A stretch of 64,000 bases of DNA, taken from contig JACSVZ010000002.1 in the NCBI GenBank assembly GCA_014706295.1, positions 59,109,617-59,173,616 on the forward strand, written 5' to 3'. How positions within the stretch are numbered: the stretch's first letter is position 1; the number at the start of each line of letters is the position of its first letter. The notes under the pieces were generated by a model, which saw nothing but the letters and a program-made list of their open reading frames with translations, did not search any database and was not told where the DNA came from. A program made the translations under genes and the position numbers. Of the stretch, positions 50,279 through 64,000 are shown piece by piece. The DNA comes from Lycocorax pyrrhopterus obiensis (taxonomy: Eukaryota > Chordata > Aves > Passeriformes > Paradisaeidae).

Positions 50279-53200
50279 GAAAATAAGACATCCAAGTACA
50301 CCAAAAACTGTGCTTAAATAGTGTTTTCTAAGCAACCTGTGCAGAAAAACAGATGTGACCCACAACTGATTGCCTATTTGAGATAATATCAACTTCGATA
50401 AAAATCCTATTCTTATTTTGGTAATGAGTTGTCTCCTTGTAAAACATCGTATTATATAAAAAAGTCTCTTTCCAAACACTTCTAAAAAGTGCTAAGCAAG
50501 CTTGAACTATGATGCCCTCTTAAAAAACAAAAACTAGCAGACAACCAGCTCTATGCAACTAGTGCATAAACTAACGGTCTGCAGTGAAATATCAGACCAA
50601 AAAAATAGGAAAATATATGTTTCACATTTTGATAATCCATTTGAATCTCACTAGCCTTATCTACACTACATGTATTTTGGTGTTCTTTCTATTAGGTGAG
50701 TAATAATCAGACTGTCACTGTTTCTGGTCAGGATGATTTACAATTTAAGCATGACCAATACTTATTTAAAAAAAAAAAGTTTATGTCTTCTGTAACTAAA
50801 AAACAAAAGAGAAAAGCATAGCTGCTTTTTAGAACAGTTTCCATTTTTTCAGTAGGAAATGAATTCTTCAAAGTAAAACAAAGGCAGAAGCAAACTACTG
50901 ATGGCCAGCTTCTTTTAAGTGCTCATCTTTCCTCTCTCCAATGCACTGTATCGGTATCTTAATTCTATCCTGCTGATTCTCATTGCCAAACTATTAAAAA
51001 TAGTATTGGAAAACTTTACTCAGTTTTCTCTACTAATCAGATGAGATACAGGTGAAATAATTGCTTTTTAACCATACTAGAAAAGTTTGAATGCCAAAAT
51101 CTTAAAATAGGGGAGAAGAACTAAAAATACTTTCCTTCTTATATAACCACTTCAAGCTACATTCTAAAAAAAACCACATTACATTTCTTGGTGCACCAGC
51201 CAGCCATCACTCCAGTAAGTCCTTCATGAAGACAAACCAGCAGCCTGACTCCTAGCATTGCACCCTCACCATTTCTCTCCAGAAAACTCATCTCCCAGGG
51301 AAAGAAAGCAAGCAACACATTTAGTCTTGCTGGGTTAAGCCATTTGGTAATAAGCACTCCACAGTGAAAACAAAAAGCCATCCAGAGCATAGGGGCCAGA
51401 TGGGATGTGAGAGTCAGCATGTGAAAGAAAGTGACAATAGGGCTGTCAGTAAGGAAACAGCACCAGGAGCACCAATGGACGGAGACCAGCCAATCTGAGT
51501 CTCCTCAGGTCTGCTTATATTACAAGATACTTTGGCAAATCTTTTCACACAGTCTCTTCCTGTCTTGATGAAGAGCAGCATGTTTACCTTTCTTACTTCT
51601 CAGTACATGTACTTTCACTAATAGTTACTTCAAATTTTTTTTACAAGTTCAGTTTGAGTGAAAGCTGTCTGATAACTGCAAAGCAAGACCTCATCACTTC
51701 CAAGGGCCAAGGTGCCTCGATGACAATCACTAACAACAGAAAGTGTACACACATGCTCATTCTTTTAACTTCAAACAAAGGTACATTTTATAAGAAGCTA
51801 ACCAAATTTAGCATCTGTACAATTTATGACATGGTACATGCTAAGGTGTCAAACAAGAATATTTGTATGAGAAATGTAGTTGTGGAAATTCAAAGAACTG
51901 TTAATGTGCAACTTAATTGTCCAAGGGAGCCCAGGCAGCTATTATATGCTCTAGAGACCACATCCTCCACATTAAATTAGTACTTTTTAACTAACCAAGA
52001 GGCTAACCACTTACTGAGATAATAATTTTCACCAATGTGAAGGAGAAAAACACTCCCTCCTAATTCACTGCATGGTACAGTCACTAACTTGAAATAAAAA
52101 ACAGAAATTAAGGGATAAATTTGCTTAGATAAAAGCAAAATGCAGAGTGACAAAATGTAAGAGCATAAGTGGCCTTATGTAAGAGCAGAATGTTGCAATT
52201 TCAGTCTTTATATATGGCATATAAATTACAACTTAGTTAAAAGAAAAGAGTGTGCAGAATACATTCTAAATCAACAGAACCACGTTGATGCAAAAGTAGT
52301 TCATTAGGCAATTCCCGCTAAAGAAAAATCTTAAATGCACTGCTGCACAGAACATACCTTTGCAATGTGGTCACTTTGCAGCTGCTGACCACATATCCCA
52401 ACCAGATGGTAGGAATCTTTGCAGCTCCACTAATTGAAGTGAGAGATGGGAAAGCTAGAGGTCGGACTGGTATCAGATTCACTCCCTCTCTTCCCCTGTC
52501 CCAAGTCCCAAACTGAGAGGAATTTAAACCAGGGAAATGCTTTACCTTAGACGGCAGAGATGAGACACTTGACAAGATACAGATGCTACTCTCAAACACC
52601 GTGACCAAAACACAGTAACAAACACAAAAGCCTAAGCATCATACAACTGGTAAACTATGTGTGCACAGCTGCTCCAGGACATCAGTAATCCCAGGCCATC
52701 TTGGATGAGAAGGCAGTGCAAAACAAACAGAAATCCTTCTGCCTTACTGAACTTGTTTAATCTCACTGCCTTACTGGAAGTTCCTTTTGAACTTCCTTCC
52801 CATTGGTGAAGCCCATACTGGCATCCGTCAAGGACTAGTCCTGGAAGTACTGACACACGAGAACCTGTGGCTGTCTGCCTCCTACTGTTACCATGGATGT
52901 AGCAGTAGCCAAGATATGAGCAATTGAGAGCAGGATCTTGAGCTCAGCTCAGGGTATTTTCTTTTTCCTTTATCACTGACATTTTATAAGCGAGCATCTT
53001 AGATTCTTACTATACATTTCTACGATTTACATGGACTGGTGAATTAGAAAGCACCTGAAAAATAACATAAGGGAACTGTACTGACAGCCACAGCTCTAAA
53101 AGGAACAGATGAGAATAATTTGTAGCCAAAAGGAAGAGAGGAATGAAAACTCTTGACCTTGTTTATTTATTTCTTGGTCAAGTCATCTACTATACACAAG

Positions 53201-56200
53201 AATGTCAACCTAATTATGAAAGGGACATTTATTAAAAAAGGGAAAATCTTTATATAAAGCTGACTCAATTTTTAAAAGAAACTAGCACAATGCACAAGGC
53301 TAAAAATCACCTTTTGTGTCTGCAACAGATACCCACAAAGAAAGAATACATTTTACAGAAAAGCCAAGTCAAGGTCCATCAGGAAGCAATTAGTATGTAA
53401 AAACAAACTGCTTATTTATAACACATAAGACACAACACTGTTAGGATTAGGTCAACTTAACTAAGTAACTGTACATGATACTATCCCCATCGTAAGGTTC
53501 TCTCCAAATATAATTTAGGAATACAAATTTAGAAGAAAATGATCCCTAATGAAAAGGAACTAGCAATCAATTCTGAAGAAATAGGCTTACAAGATGATCC
53601 ATGAGTAACCTCTGGGAATGAGAGCTACATGGCATCCTGCACTGAGATAATCAGTTATGAACGGAAAGACACGTGTACGTCTTCACGTGGTTTGTATGTC
53701 ATTCCCTTCCTTTGCGCAACTTGCTTTAGCTAATAGATCTTATTTCTGGAAACAAGTAAGAGTCATCTGAAGCCTGGATTCCACTTTGTTTTTTCTCAGT
53801 AAACTACAGCAGATCCACACAACATTGTAGTGGCTGGTAGGTCAGGAATTTCCACCTAGCCCTGGCAAATGATGACAATGCCACACAGTCACACCCAAAG
53901 TGTGTAACAAAGGCTCCTGCAGGTGAACAAGTCCATTCCTCCTGAAACTGGGAACAAGAAGAGCTGCACACAGCCCAGTTTCTTCCCCCTACAGGACAGG
54001 CTTCTGCAACAGTTACTTTCCAACACAGACACTGAACACAAAAGTAGATAACTTTCCTGCAAAGTGACAGAATTGATCTTGAGAAAACAAAAGTCATCCT
54101 GGAACAGCTATTATGGACAAGAGGTTTCTAGTTAGTTATTGACTGCATTTAAGTGATTGGAAACCATTTCTTTAAAGATTTTGCTTTGGTGAAGATTCCA
54201 GCATACTAGATATAATTCTATATAAAAAGCATTTTTATGGAATGATCTTTCGCAGGTTATGTAGCAGATAACCAGTTATTTAGAAGTAAAAAATTATCCA
54301 GTCCTGTAAAAATTACTATAAACAAGCTAATTTGACTGGCAGTGTTGAATTCTGCTGCCCTTTACCATTCTGTAACAAAGACAAACAGCAGCAATCAGTT
54401 GCAAAACACCTGTGTCAGGCTTGTATAGAAAAGGGGTAAAACAGTCTCTCAATTGTGAGGCAGCAGCACCAGGAGGCTGCGTATTTCCCAGGTAGGGATA
54501 CATTCCTTATGCACTTACTACTCTGATCTGGCAATTGCCCTTTGAATGGCAATTCTACTACATTGAACACTCTTGTGCTTCCACTTCTCTAAAATTCTAA
54601 CAGTCCTTCATGTCAGAGGGAAAGGAAGCTACCATTGGATCTCCCAGATCTTTGGCACTGAAAAAGATACAAAAGGCTAAGTGACCTTAAACTGCAACCC
54701 AATAGCTAAAATGCTATTCATTTCCTTTGATTTACTTGGTAACCATAGGACAACTACAATGGAAAAAATAAGACAAGATAAAAATCTACATAAGATCGAA
54801 TTTTAATACAGATGCCTATCCACGGTAGTTCTTCCCAATGGAACGCTTGAACAGCTACAGCTTTTTCACCAGTAAAAGTGACAAACACACTCTTAAATAG
54901 GTTAAGGAAGGAAAGGGATTTAGTCTGGGAATATATCATAATTAAATTGTCTTTATCAGCTTTCATTTTGATTCTTCTAACAAAACTCTCCCACATATAA
55001 ACTACACGCAAATTCTGTATTGCCAGGGGCTGTGTGGCCTTTCACAGATTTTTGCAAAGAAAAAGCAAGATTTTCTTTAGATGTTAACTGCAAAGTTATT
55101 TATTGCTAGTTATACCCATAGAAACAGTATATATGAATGTTTGCATTTCCTATTTAATTTCATTGAAAAAAATCCCAGTGCCTACAGCTAAAAGACTCCT
55201 TTTGATCTTATCTGAACTTGTGAGAGAATTCAGTAGAAATACTGAGGATTTAAAGCAGTTTTAAAGCTTTAAATGCAGTTCTGCCTTCACTCTCATTCCC
55301 AGCTCTACCCATCTTCTGCCTGCTCCTGGCACTAGCACTCATGCAGCAGCAATGGTGGGTTATTTCAGGAAGCTGGAAATGATGAAGATTAACCTGGAAA
55401 TTACCTTTTCTGTTCCAACCAGCTCCCTGAGCTGGCTTGCCATAGGGTACCATGATTACCAACAGTGGCTTGGGACAGGGACACAGCAGTTGAGCCTAGC
55501 ATGGCTTACACTGCAGCAAAGTCCCACTGGAACTTGCTTTCCCTCTCCTTGGAGCACATACTCCTAACTCAAACAGCCTCAGCATGAGCACCTGAGTTGT
55601 GGAGCAAGAAGTCACTGCTGTGACCAGAACAGACTCCTTTGCTCTGCCCAGGCAGCCTGCAGTCAGCTGTAGTTCTTGTGGCTGCCATATCCACTTGAAT
55701 GGATACCAATGAAGCAAAAGTAGAAATTTCACATCTCTTAGTGACAATCTGATTCCAGAAAGGTTCTTACCCTTTAACATGTTTTGATAAAGAACGAGGT
55801 GGGGGCAAATACCTTTCTCTGGAAGTTAAACTAGTCACAGTGTGACCAAAGTGAACTGAGGCCCAACAAGCAAGGCTTATCCAGCTTATTTTCACTTTAT
55901 TTGATAATGTTCCTGACAGCAGACTCTCCTGTGTACACTCCACTAAACTTTTATATTTTATAGACTGTTATCACATGTCATCTCTGTTTCCTAAGTGTAC
56001 TCGCACACAATGCCATAAAATCCTGCTTTATTACTTGTGTTACATTTCTTCTACATGAACACAACACCTTTACTAAGGTGATGCTAGCAGTCCCAAGTTT
56101 TCCTTGCCTTTTATAGTCAGCTCCCAGGAGACAATGACCTGCTGGGACTACCATGTCCAGTTCAAACTCCCTGACATATATCCTGTGTGCACCCTTCCTC

Positions 56201-58064
56201 CATGTCTCAGTGCTAATATTTGATCCTTCATAAAATCATATTGGGAAGCTAAAATACCAGAAAAATCCCACCCTGCTTCTGCACCAAACAAACCCCAAAC
56301 TTACTCCTCTCTACTGGTTCAGCTGCCCAAGGAACAGAGACCGGTGGAAGGGAAAACTTTTGGCAGCAACTGTAACCCTCAAATCCTGGAACCAAAGCTA
56401 AGTCAACTATGAAAAAAAAGTCACTGGAATTTGGGCTTCATTTGTTCTGAAGTTCACATAGTCTAGTTTCCAAGCACAATATGCTGCTTCAGCAAAAGCA
56501 TAATTTAAAAACAAATAATTGTAATTTAAGATGTTTATATTTGTAGGAGAGGTAGAAAAACTTTAATTTCTTTAGTCATAAATGTAGCAGCAGAGAGCGA
56601 TCAATCACAAAATGAACGGTGCCAAAAGATTCAGACTTTTTACAAGGTTCCCAAATAGTATCTTTAAAAACAGAACAATAAATACTTTACGCAGTGAGTT
56701 TGAAAAACATGCACACTTCATTTTGACTCAGTGCACACACTGCATCAGCAATTCATTAATATTTTTCAAAAGCCACATGATTAGAAAAAAATGTTAGTAC
56801 ATAAAATCAGAAAGGCAACCCATAATATCAATTGTCTTTAAGTATCACTGATGATACAGATGGAAGGCACAGATGGATTCAGGGACTGGTATCATGACAA
56901 GAAGAAATACTATTTCTGGTAAAGTTTGAGATCAAATGGGCAAAATACTTCAGAACAAAAAGCAAAAGAAATCAAAAGGTGTCAACTCCAAGAGTTACCA
57001 GGTAAAGTTAAAAGCTTGAAGTCACCTGAAATTCAAAGGAGATCATCACAGCAGTTGAAAGTTACTGGACATTTCCCTAGAATACCAGTTTAAAGTTCTT
57101 CCAAAAGTCCATCTTGAATTTACCCTGTACTGTATATACAAAATCTCTTTCTTTTGTTGGTGAAATACGCAGTTCCCTTCTCACACTTTTACTACGTTTC
57201 CTGAAGATAATTCAAAGCCTGTTATAGCTAGAACCTTGGAATGAACTTACTCACAAGAACACGGCAAGTTATATGCTCCTGTCCCCACCCCAGTGAACTA
57301 TCTAAGCTTGAAGATGCATTCAAGCTCCAGGGTCAATAGATTTTATAGTAAAGTCACACAGAGGATAAATTCATGAAAACACGGTGCAGTGATAGGTAAT
57401 TTTTCTTCTATGTATCATTTAATATTATGTAAGCTGGTGGCTCATTTGAAAAAAGTGCGTAGAACGATAAGCGAAAAGTGAGCAGCTAGAGGTTCACAAT
57501 GAATTGCAAATAATGTGCTTTTGTATGAAAGATGTGCAGGTCACACTGCAACAGAAAGCTCCCTTCACCTGTAAAACAATTATAGCTATGACTTAACAAC
57601 ACTGCAATTACATGTCTATGGATAATGAGGCCCCATGCTCTCGTTTGTCTCCCTGATCTTCCATACAGCCTTATGCCTTTTACATCTGCAGACCTCTCTT
57701 CTCCCATCCCACCACTGATTTTTGTCCAGATTATTTTGAGATCTACTGTAAAAAAACCCCAGAGAAAACTACTCTAAAGTGACACGTGGCAAAGCTATCC
57801 ACAGAGCAACTTCGGTAACACGTTAAATGTGAAAAAGCTGTATTTATATGAAGTACTACTTCAGAGGTCTACTTACACACCACAGTACTCTCTTCTGCTT
57901 TGCAGAACGTAACTGCATTTTAGCCTGAGCCATACTTTTGTCTGCTGTGGCTTTTATTTAAAGTTACTCTAGTGGCATACAAGGTCAGTTCATATACATG
58001 CATAATTTAACAAAAGTTAAAAGTTACATCACATAAGAAATCTGTCAGAATCGGTTACGCTCAC

Positions 58065-58227
58065 CTCTTTATCCATACTCTCTAAATCCTCTTTACAAAG
58101 AGTGTACAGGGGCATTGTTTCAGACATACTTGGCTGGCGTTTCCTTTTAGATGGACCAGGCTGCTCTTCATTTTCACTTACTGGTAGGTCTTCTTCAAAC
58201 ATCTGCTGTTGATGTGGCTGAACAACT
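58065..58227 (-). CDS. CTDP1: CTDP1 third-from-last coding exon: MSETMPLYTLCKEDLESMDKE block
   Basis: This exon of FCP1 lies just after the BRCT-to-tail linker of the protein. It begins at 58227, after a TTTTTTCAG acceptor, with an A completing a codon (Arg in human FCP1), then encodes VVQPHQQQMFEEDLP, an acidic linker, PGPSKRKRQPSMSETMPLYT and LCKEDLESMDKE. The donor is GAG|GTGAGC at 58064, so the exon ends in phase 0. The block from SKRKRQPS onward is nearly invariant among vertebrate FCP1 proteins, which makes the identification secure. The KRKR cluster could contribute to nuclear localisation (inference). The residues before the block are divergent from human. An in-exon CAG could act as a slightly later alternative acceptor, but the first is stronger. 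Confidence 0.94.
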
Positions 58228-61200
58228 CTGAAAAAATTCAGGGGTCTCACATAAGAAAGATTTACTTGATTCAGAGCTACAAATAAAACCCTATAAACAA
58301 TTTATGACTGCCTCATATCTACGACTTTGCTTAATAAAGCTCTGTGTTCATCAACAGGTTGGTCAAGTCTCCCGATTAATGCTTTTCTTTTCAGTCTGAC
58401 AGCTTAAGTTTTTTTCTACCTTTGACAAGGAACTCACTCTCTTGCCTTTGCACTGTTCTTTTAAGTAACCATCAAACCTTTCTTGTTGCCAGGAGCTTCA
58501 GTAGCTGCAGATGCATTACTTTTAAAACACATTAATGTTCCTGCACAAGTGGAGTTTCTCCATCACTTGACACATTTATCATTACGAAAGCAATGCCTAT
58601 GTTCTAATGCATTTTTCCTGATCTATGCTAGGCTTTTAATTTTGAGTCTCTAAGTATAGCCTTCTATTTCTTAACCTTACAGAGTAGAAAGTGCACTTCT
58701 GCAGTATCAACCTTTAGACATTTCCCACATGCTAAGCCTGGATAAGATGCAAACCAGGCAATATTTCTTTTTGGCTAGTGTATTGAAACATGACAGCTTT
58801 TTCTTTTAGTCTGTATTCTATCACACTGTTAATTACTGTACTTAATTCAAACATGCAGGTACAAAAAGGATTATCAAAATATTCATTAAAATGGATAAAA
58901 TAATCATAGCTTCATGGGAATTGCTTTATGATAGTAATAAAAAGATAAGAGTACATGTAGAATAACAGCAGGAGACTTCTACCTTCCTTGGGTAAATTTT
59001 TCTGTGACTATTACTTAAGTACTAACAACTTCTAGAAGCTAAAATTACTATACAATACAGATTAACTAAAAGTAGTGGTCACAACAGCCTCCTGGAACAA
59101 ATTATAGCAGCTCAGCACCACGCAGAATCCAGTTCAAAGGTCATAAAGCTCATGAGTCACAAATTATTCATGTTAGCCATAAGACTGTATTTGGAGAATG
59201 ACTACCACAACCAGGTATAAAAGTGACTGTATTTGAAATCACAAGCAGTTTCAAGCTGCAACTACTAGGTGAGAGACCATCAACCTGTTTCTGAGGGTGA
59301 CTGTGACTGAAAAAGGGTACAGTGTAGTCTCTGCTAAGCAGAGTTTCTATGCAGAATGGCTAATTCTCATCAAGCCAGGATTTACAAGAAACAGCTTTAG
59401 ACCAAGAGTCCCCCACAAAAAAAGCCACTACTAACTTATGCAAATCCAGTCAGTCATAGGTAAGGTCCTACAAAATTGTTTCTCCTTTTGTGACCTTGAC
59501 AACTTCTTAAGAAGGTTATCTAAATATCAAGGGGTTTTTTACCTCAGTACTTAAATTCCAGAACGTATGAAACCTGAAAGCCATACAAAGCTGTCGATTT
59601 TGCTCATTTTGAGAGCTTGTATTTCCCAAATACACACCTCTCTTCTCCGATCCCATTGATAGGTGCAGGAAATTTGCATTCTTCTTTTGAATGGGAAGTA
59701 GTGAAGGAAAAGAGCCAAGCCATTGCCATGCTACCCAGACCTGCACTACCTTATGCAGAAGACCCCCATCAGCACAGCACAACTCAGCAGCACAGCAGAC
59801 ATATGCCCCTTTGTGGTCTCTTATTTCTGTACAGTAGAATTTCTTGTGAAGCTAAACAAGTTGGATGCTGTAGAAATGAACTAATCAAGCTGGTTTTTTG
59901 CTAGAGTTTCTCACCACTGCTAAGTTTTTGGGTTGGTGTTTTTTTCTCCCCTCTACTACATTTTCTATTTTAAATACCACACTGTTTTCTTTTGCTATTA
60001 AATTGCTCTCAGACAGTAATTTTCATAGGTAGATGATGAAAATAATATGGCATTCCACTATATTCTCCAAAAGGTTCTTTAAAATTATGATTTCCATGCC
60101 TTTTTAACAGGTAACCTAGGCAGGAAAGGCAGTGATGCCATTTACATTCTTAGCAAAACAGAGAATGACAAAAAAAAAGCTACAGGCATCACATACAACT
60201 TTAATAGACACAACTCTATTAAAAATATGACAAGCTTGACCATTCCAAGAATTACAGAGAAGTTATATGTAGCAGGGCAGCCAAGCAGATTTTTTTAGAC
60301 TAGAAATAAATCAAGCATATTTTTTAAGAACACATTATCATACAGTTGACGAGAACTTCTCCTCTTGCACAATAGAGTGTGAGATCATACTTGACTACAT
60401 TACCCACAAACATTAACTGTAAAATAACTGTATTAGCAGCTTCTAAAGGCTTCTGTCAGATGTTTTTTCCAGTATTTTCCCACTGCTACTAGATAAGAAA
60501 CACTGGGCCTTCCCATGAAAACATTCCAAAATCAATGTGAAACAAAGTCTTTAAGGTCTGTAAGACATTTTTATTTTGTTAAAAATATTTTTTAGGCTTT
60601 TACATTTTCAGCTGCCTGTAAAGTTAAATAAAAATTAAAGACATAAAAATGCAGGAATTTATATTTATTTCTAATCAAATGAGATTCATGAGTACTTTTA
60701 AAAAAATAACACCGTATTCAACCCTGCAGAGGTTGGTTGGTGCTTGCCAGTCTTACATGCACAAGAACATACATGTGCAGAGTGGATTTAACATTTGTGC
60801 AAGTAACAAGCACTTTCCTTGATACAACATCAGGGTAAAAGTTAAAATAACATTATCATCATGGAAGTGTTAAAAATATTTAAATTCCAGTCGTGTTCAA
60901 TTTGGCACTTCATATTTTTGCTATCATAACAAGATTGATAACATTAAGTAGGAAAAATAGTAAGAATGAGCATGTAAATACAGACAAAAATGTTTGAAGT
61001 TAAATTAATTTATACAAATCTTCAAGTATGGCTTCAGCCACCAACATCTGCTTAGCACACCTCTTCAAACCAAGCACGCGGTGCATCTTAGCATTATTTT
61101 AAACCAGAGTGCCACTTTTAACTTCTCACATGTAAATGACACCCATATTTTAAGCCTTGCCTCATCTGTTAGTGTATCACTAGTGTTCACTAAAATGTAA

Positions 61201-64000
61201 CTTGCAGCATAACTTTTTTCTTTATTCTAGTCCAAGCTGTCATTAGCTTTTGCATTACTTTGAACAACACGACATTACACGTCTCATGACCCGTTACAAC
61301 TTTGGCGTTTACTGTAATGTTTGCAGAATATTGCTTCTATATGAAATGCAAATTGTTGAGATACACAAGGCATGTCAAAGCTCTGACATGCAGGTTATTT
61401 TTAGAGAGGAATCCCTCCTGTTCTCAGACAGAGAAGAGCTGCTGGCCACCGGCAGCCCTTGAGCAGCATTGCATTCCCTTCCCTTCTACTACAGCTGCAA
61501 ACTTTTTGTCACCCTTCCACTTGGGCTGCAACAGCCATGACAGAAAAGCAGGTGCTCAAGTCTCAGAGCTGAGCACAATAGCAAGACCTGTCGCTTGAAA
61601 TGTTGACTACATTAACTGAACCATCTGTAATTCACTGGTGACAGTTTCACTGCAAATCGCATGTACATATTTAAACTAATTAATGCTATTTTAAATTATG
61701 TTTTAAGTTGAATCCCAGAAATAAACTAAAAATGTTGAAATCCAACACAGTGAGAACTGAAACAGTTCTTATGAAATGGTATTCAGATAACTTTAAGCCT
61801 TTTGCAATAACCAGCCCTGCAAGGAAGAGGTTCTCTCTTAAGCACAAGGATGTCTATTCTCAGACTGAGACCAAGAACCATTGCTATGCCATGTGCAGCT
61901 ACCATGTCCCCAAGGGCTTCCACTCACAGCAGTCCAATTCTGTTACCCACTATCTGAAATGCAGAATCAGATGAAGATTTGAGAAAATATCAAAGAGGAT
62001 TACTGGAGGCTTTGACTACACCCACCAACAACAGAAGCAGTTGTGAGTGCCAACAACTTTAACTCTGCTTAAATTCAATGGTTTAGTTACAAATATTCCC
62101 CTCTTTCTGTAGAATGCGAACAAGGGAGCACATTAAGTCTGTCAGGACACAAAATACATTGTCCTCTACCAGTAAATTGCTGCACTAACATAGTTTTCTC
62201 TTAAGACAAGTATTATATCAAATTTTAAAGTGGATGTGAAGCTTTTTTAAAAAGCTATCATTGATGTATGCGTTAAGACAAAGCATACAGTACTACCCCA
62301 GCTCCTCCTCAGTCAAGACACAGCAAAGCTGTTTCTGTTTAGCTTTTCCTTACTTGTTCACAGGATTCCTGCTCTGCCTGCACTGGGGTATTTAAACACT
62401 GCATTGCTTTTCTCTTAGACTTTGCCAAAACACTCCTCAGGATCTTAACGGAAGAAGGTGGAACTGCTCTGAGGAATAGAGATGTGCCCCAATTAAGAGC
62501 TTAGCACTTACAGGTCACCAACTTCACCGCTAGAACCAAATAACAGGAAATGAGAATGAAAACAATTTTTCTCAATGTAAGACCTTATGCTCATCTTTTT
62601 TCTTACAGCTGCTTAGTTGTGGGATGAAGTTGCAGCACGGAGTAATTGGATTCACAGTCTTAGATTAAAATATCTCAATTCCAAGCGCTGACAGTCACAA
62701 AAAAACCCAATGAAGTGAAATAAAAGAAGGGGGTAGAAAGGAGACACAACCTCAGACCACCCTCAAAACCTGCCTGAAGCTCTATGATACTCAACTAAGA
62801 GGACAGCTAAAGTATATTTCTCTCCTTTTCAATAAGACACTCAAGAAGCACCTCAGCATTAAGGAAAAATAGGCTTAGGTGTGGACAAATCCTTCATCAA
62901 GTTGTTGACAAAGGCAGGGAAACCATTAAAACCTATTCTTTTGAAAGCATCCAATGATGCATTAATATCAACATAACCTGTCATACTGAAGCATCTTTCA
63001 AATGTCATGGCAATTACATACAGGTACAACCTTTCCAGCTTTATTTCTAGAAAAATTCCTTTCCACAATAACTGACCAAAAAAACCAAAAGCTTTTCAGC
63101 TCCTCTCCAGATACACGCTGTGTCTTGATTACTAATAATAACTAATTACTAACGCTCATTTACCATGTCATAATAAACTAAAACAGACTTTAAAAGACAG
63201 TTAAGAAGGAACTGAAAACAGGACATCTTCACAAACAAGAGAGACTCAAAAAACCTGTGTGGACAGCAACAGGAAAGCTGAAATAAGAAAAAGGCTACAA
63301 ACAGATAATAACTGAAAAAAACCCGGTTGAAATATTTAACAACATGAAGATAGAGTGGAAACATAATAAGCTACACTACTATACTAAATCTTTACAAGTG
63401 ATAACGCTGCTGAAGTGACAGAGAAGGAAGAAGAAAGGTAGAAAACTGTGTGCATTTATAGTTGTGATTTATATTTTTTAAAAACTGAATTGCTTTGTAA
63501 CAACTGCTATACTCTGATCACATTGTACAAGGGAATGCTGATCACACTTTACAAAGAAAAGCTTTGCCTTTAACTGGATACTTCTTTACCACTGCAATCA
63601 ACAAACCTTGCTAAGCTTGTGAGAATTCCAGAAAGTCAGATCTTTTATTTAGATAATTGGGGATGAATTCAAGGTATTTTACACATCCTTAAGAGATAAG
63701 GGGTGTTTTTGCAGCTTAACACAAATTTTGACAGAGTCCAGATGCTAACCTTTGTACTTCAAAAAGCCGGCTGTCTCTTCCTCCTCCTGATTTATTGTCT
63801 TGACTTAGTGATCTAAGGATTAGTAACAAGCACTCAGCCATATGGCCTTATTTCACAATGCTCAGTCAGCTACACACCTCTTCCATCACTTCTGATATTC
63901 CTCAAAAACAAAGTTAATGCCCCATTTGAAGGAATTAGGTGAAGAGGAAAATTTTATAAACAAGAGCCAAATGCCATCAGGTATATTTCATAAACAAAAA
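58228..64000 (-). other. CTDP1: Partial CTDP1 intron running off the right edge
   Basis: On the minus strand this lies upstream of the exon at 58065-58227 and ends in the acceptor TTTTTTCAG. I looked for the preceding FCP1 coding segment (the conserved stretch around RIYDSNTGKLIR) on the minus strand and did not find it, so that exon is probably beyond 64000. Nothing else is recognised; open frames at 59516-59904 and 61250-61600 look incidental. Confidence 0.75.

Larger units (their letters stand above)
34398..58064 (-). other. CTDP1: CTDP1 intron between the second-last and third-last coding exons (about 23.7 kb)
   Basis: The intron is bounded by donor GTGAGC at 58064 and acceptor CTCTTTGGCAG ending at 34398 on the minus strand, phase 0. 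It carries CR1 fragments at about 40612, 43201 and 49767 and a pair of similar 77-base segments at 37984 and 50202. GC-richer patches of unknown origin lie near 40000-40150, 41400-41520, 51180-51480 and 55270-55680. No other coding exon is visible, although an exon shorter than about 40 codons from an unrelated nested gene could be missed. Confidence 0.85.

Noticed and set aside
62859..63364. Minus-strand frames with tyrosine- and aspartate-containing words as a candidate upstream CTDP1 exon
   Set aside because: They do not match the conserved FCP1 segment expected before the exon at 58227 and lack suitable splice sites in the right phase.

Overview
This window is vertebrate nuclear DNA, AT-rich and intron-dominated. 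Its repeats (CR1 LINE tails ending in ATTCTATG-like octamers, and bird-type solo LTRs) point to a bird, probably a neoavian and perhaps a songbird. The species is an inference. There is no operon, CRISPR array, phage or other prokaryotic feature.

The only gene I can support is CTDP1 (FCP1, the RNA polymerase II CTD phosphatase), on the minus strand. Its last three coding exons lie at 58065-58227, 34219-34397 and 2248-2389. Together they encode about 160 C-terminal residues: a basic stretch followed by the highly conserved MSETMPLYTLCKEDLESMDKE block, the first acidic region VDDILGEGSDESD, a polyserine linker, and the terminal acidic helix ending ELNDFM. In the human protein this tail binds the RAP74 subunit of TFIIF. 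The catalytic FCPH and BRCT domains are encoded upstream of the window, beyond 64000. Splice sites and phases agree across all junctions (phase 2, 0, 2). The two complete introns are very long, about 23.7 kb and 31.8 kb.

Layout from left to right: 1-1349 is sequence downstream of the gene with nothing recognised. About 1350-2247 is the probable 3' UTR with three candidate poly(A) signals. 2248-2389 is the terminal exon. 2390-34218 is the last intron, holding a CR1 tail at 7330, an ERVL-like solo LTR at 11374-11920 with a perfect 5-bp target duplication, a deleted CR1 body at about 21560-22590, a striking 18-bp hairpin at 25921, and a second GC-rich solo LTR at 30692-31270. 34219-34397 is the penultimate exon. 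34398-58064 is the next intron, with three more CR1 fragments (40612, 43201, 49767) and a diverged repeat pair at 37984 and 50202. 58065-58227 is the first exon in the window, and 58228-64000 is part of a further intron.

I found no new biological system. The items most worth a second look are the C-terminal substitutions in the RAP74-binding helix, the coding TCA repeat, the GC-rich LTR with three evenly spaced ATTGGT boxes, and the hairpin.
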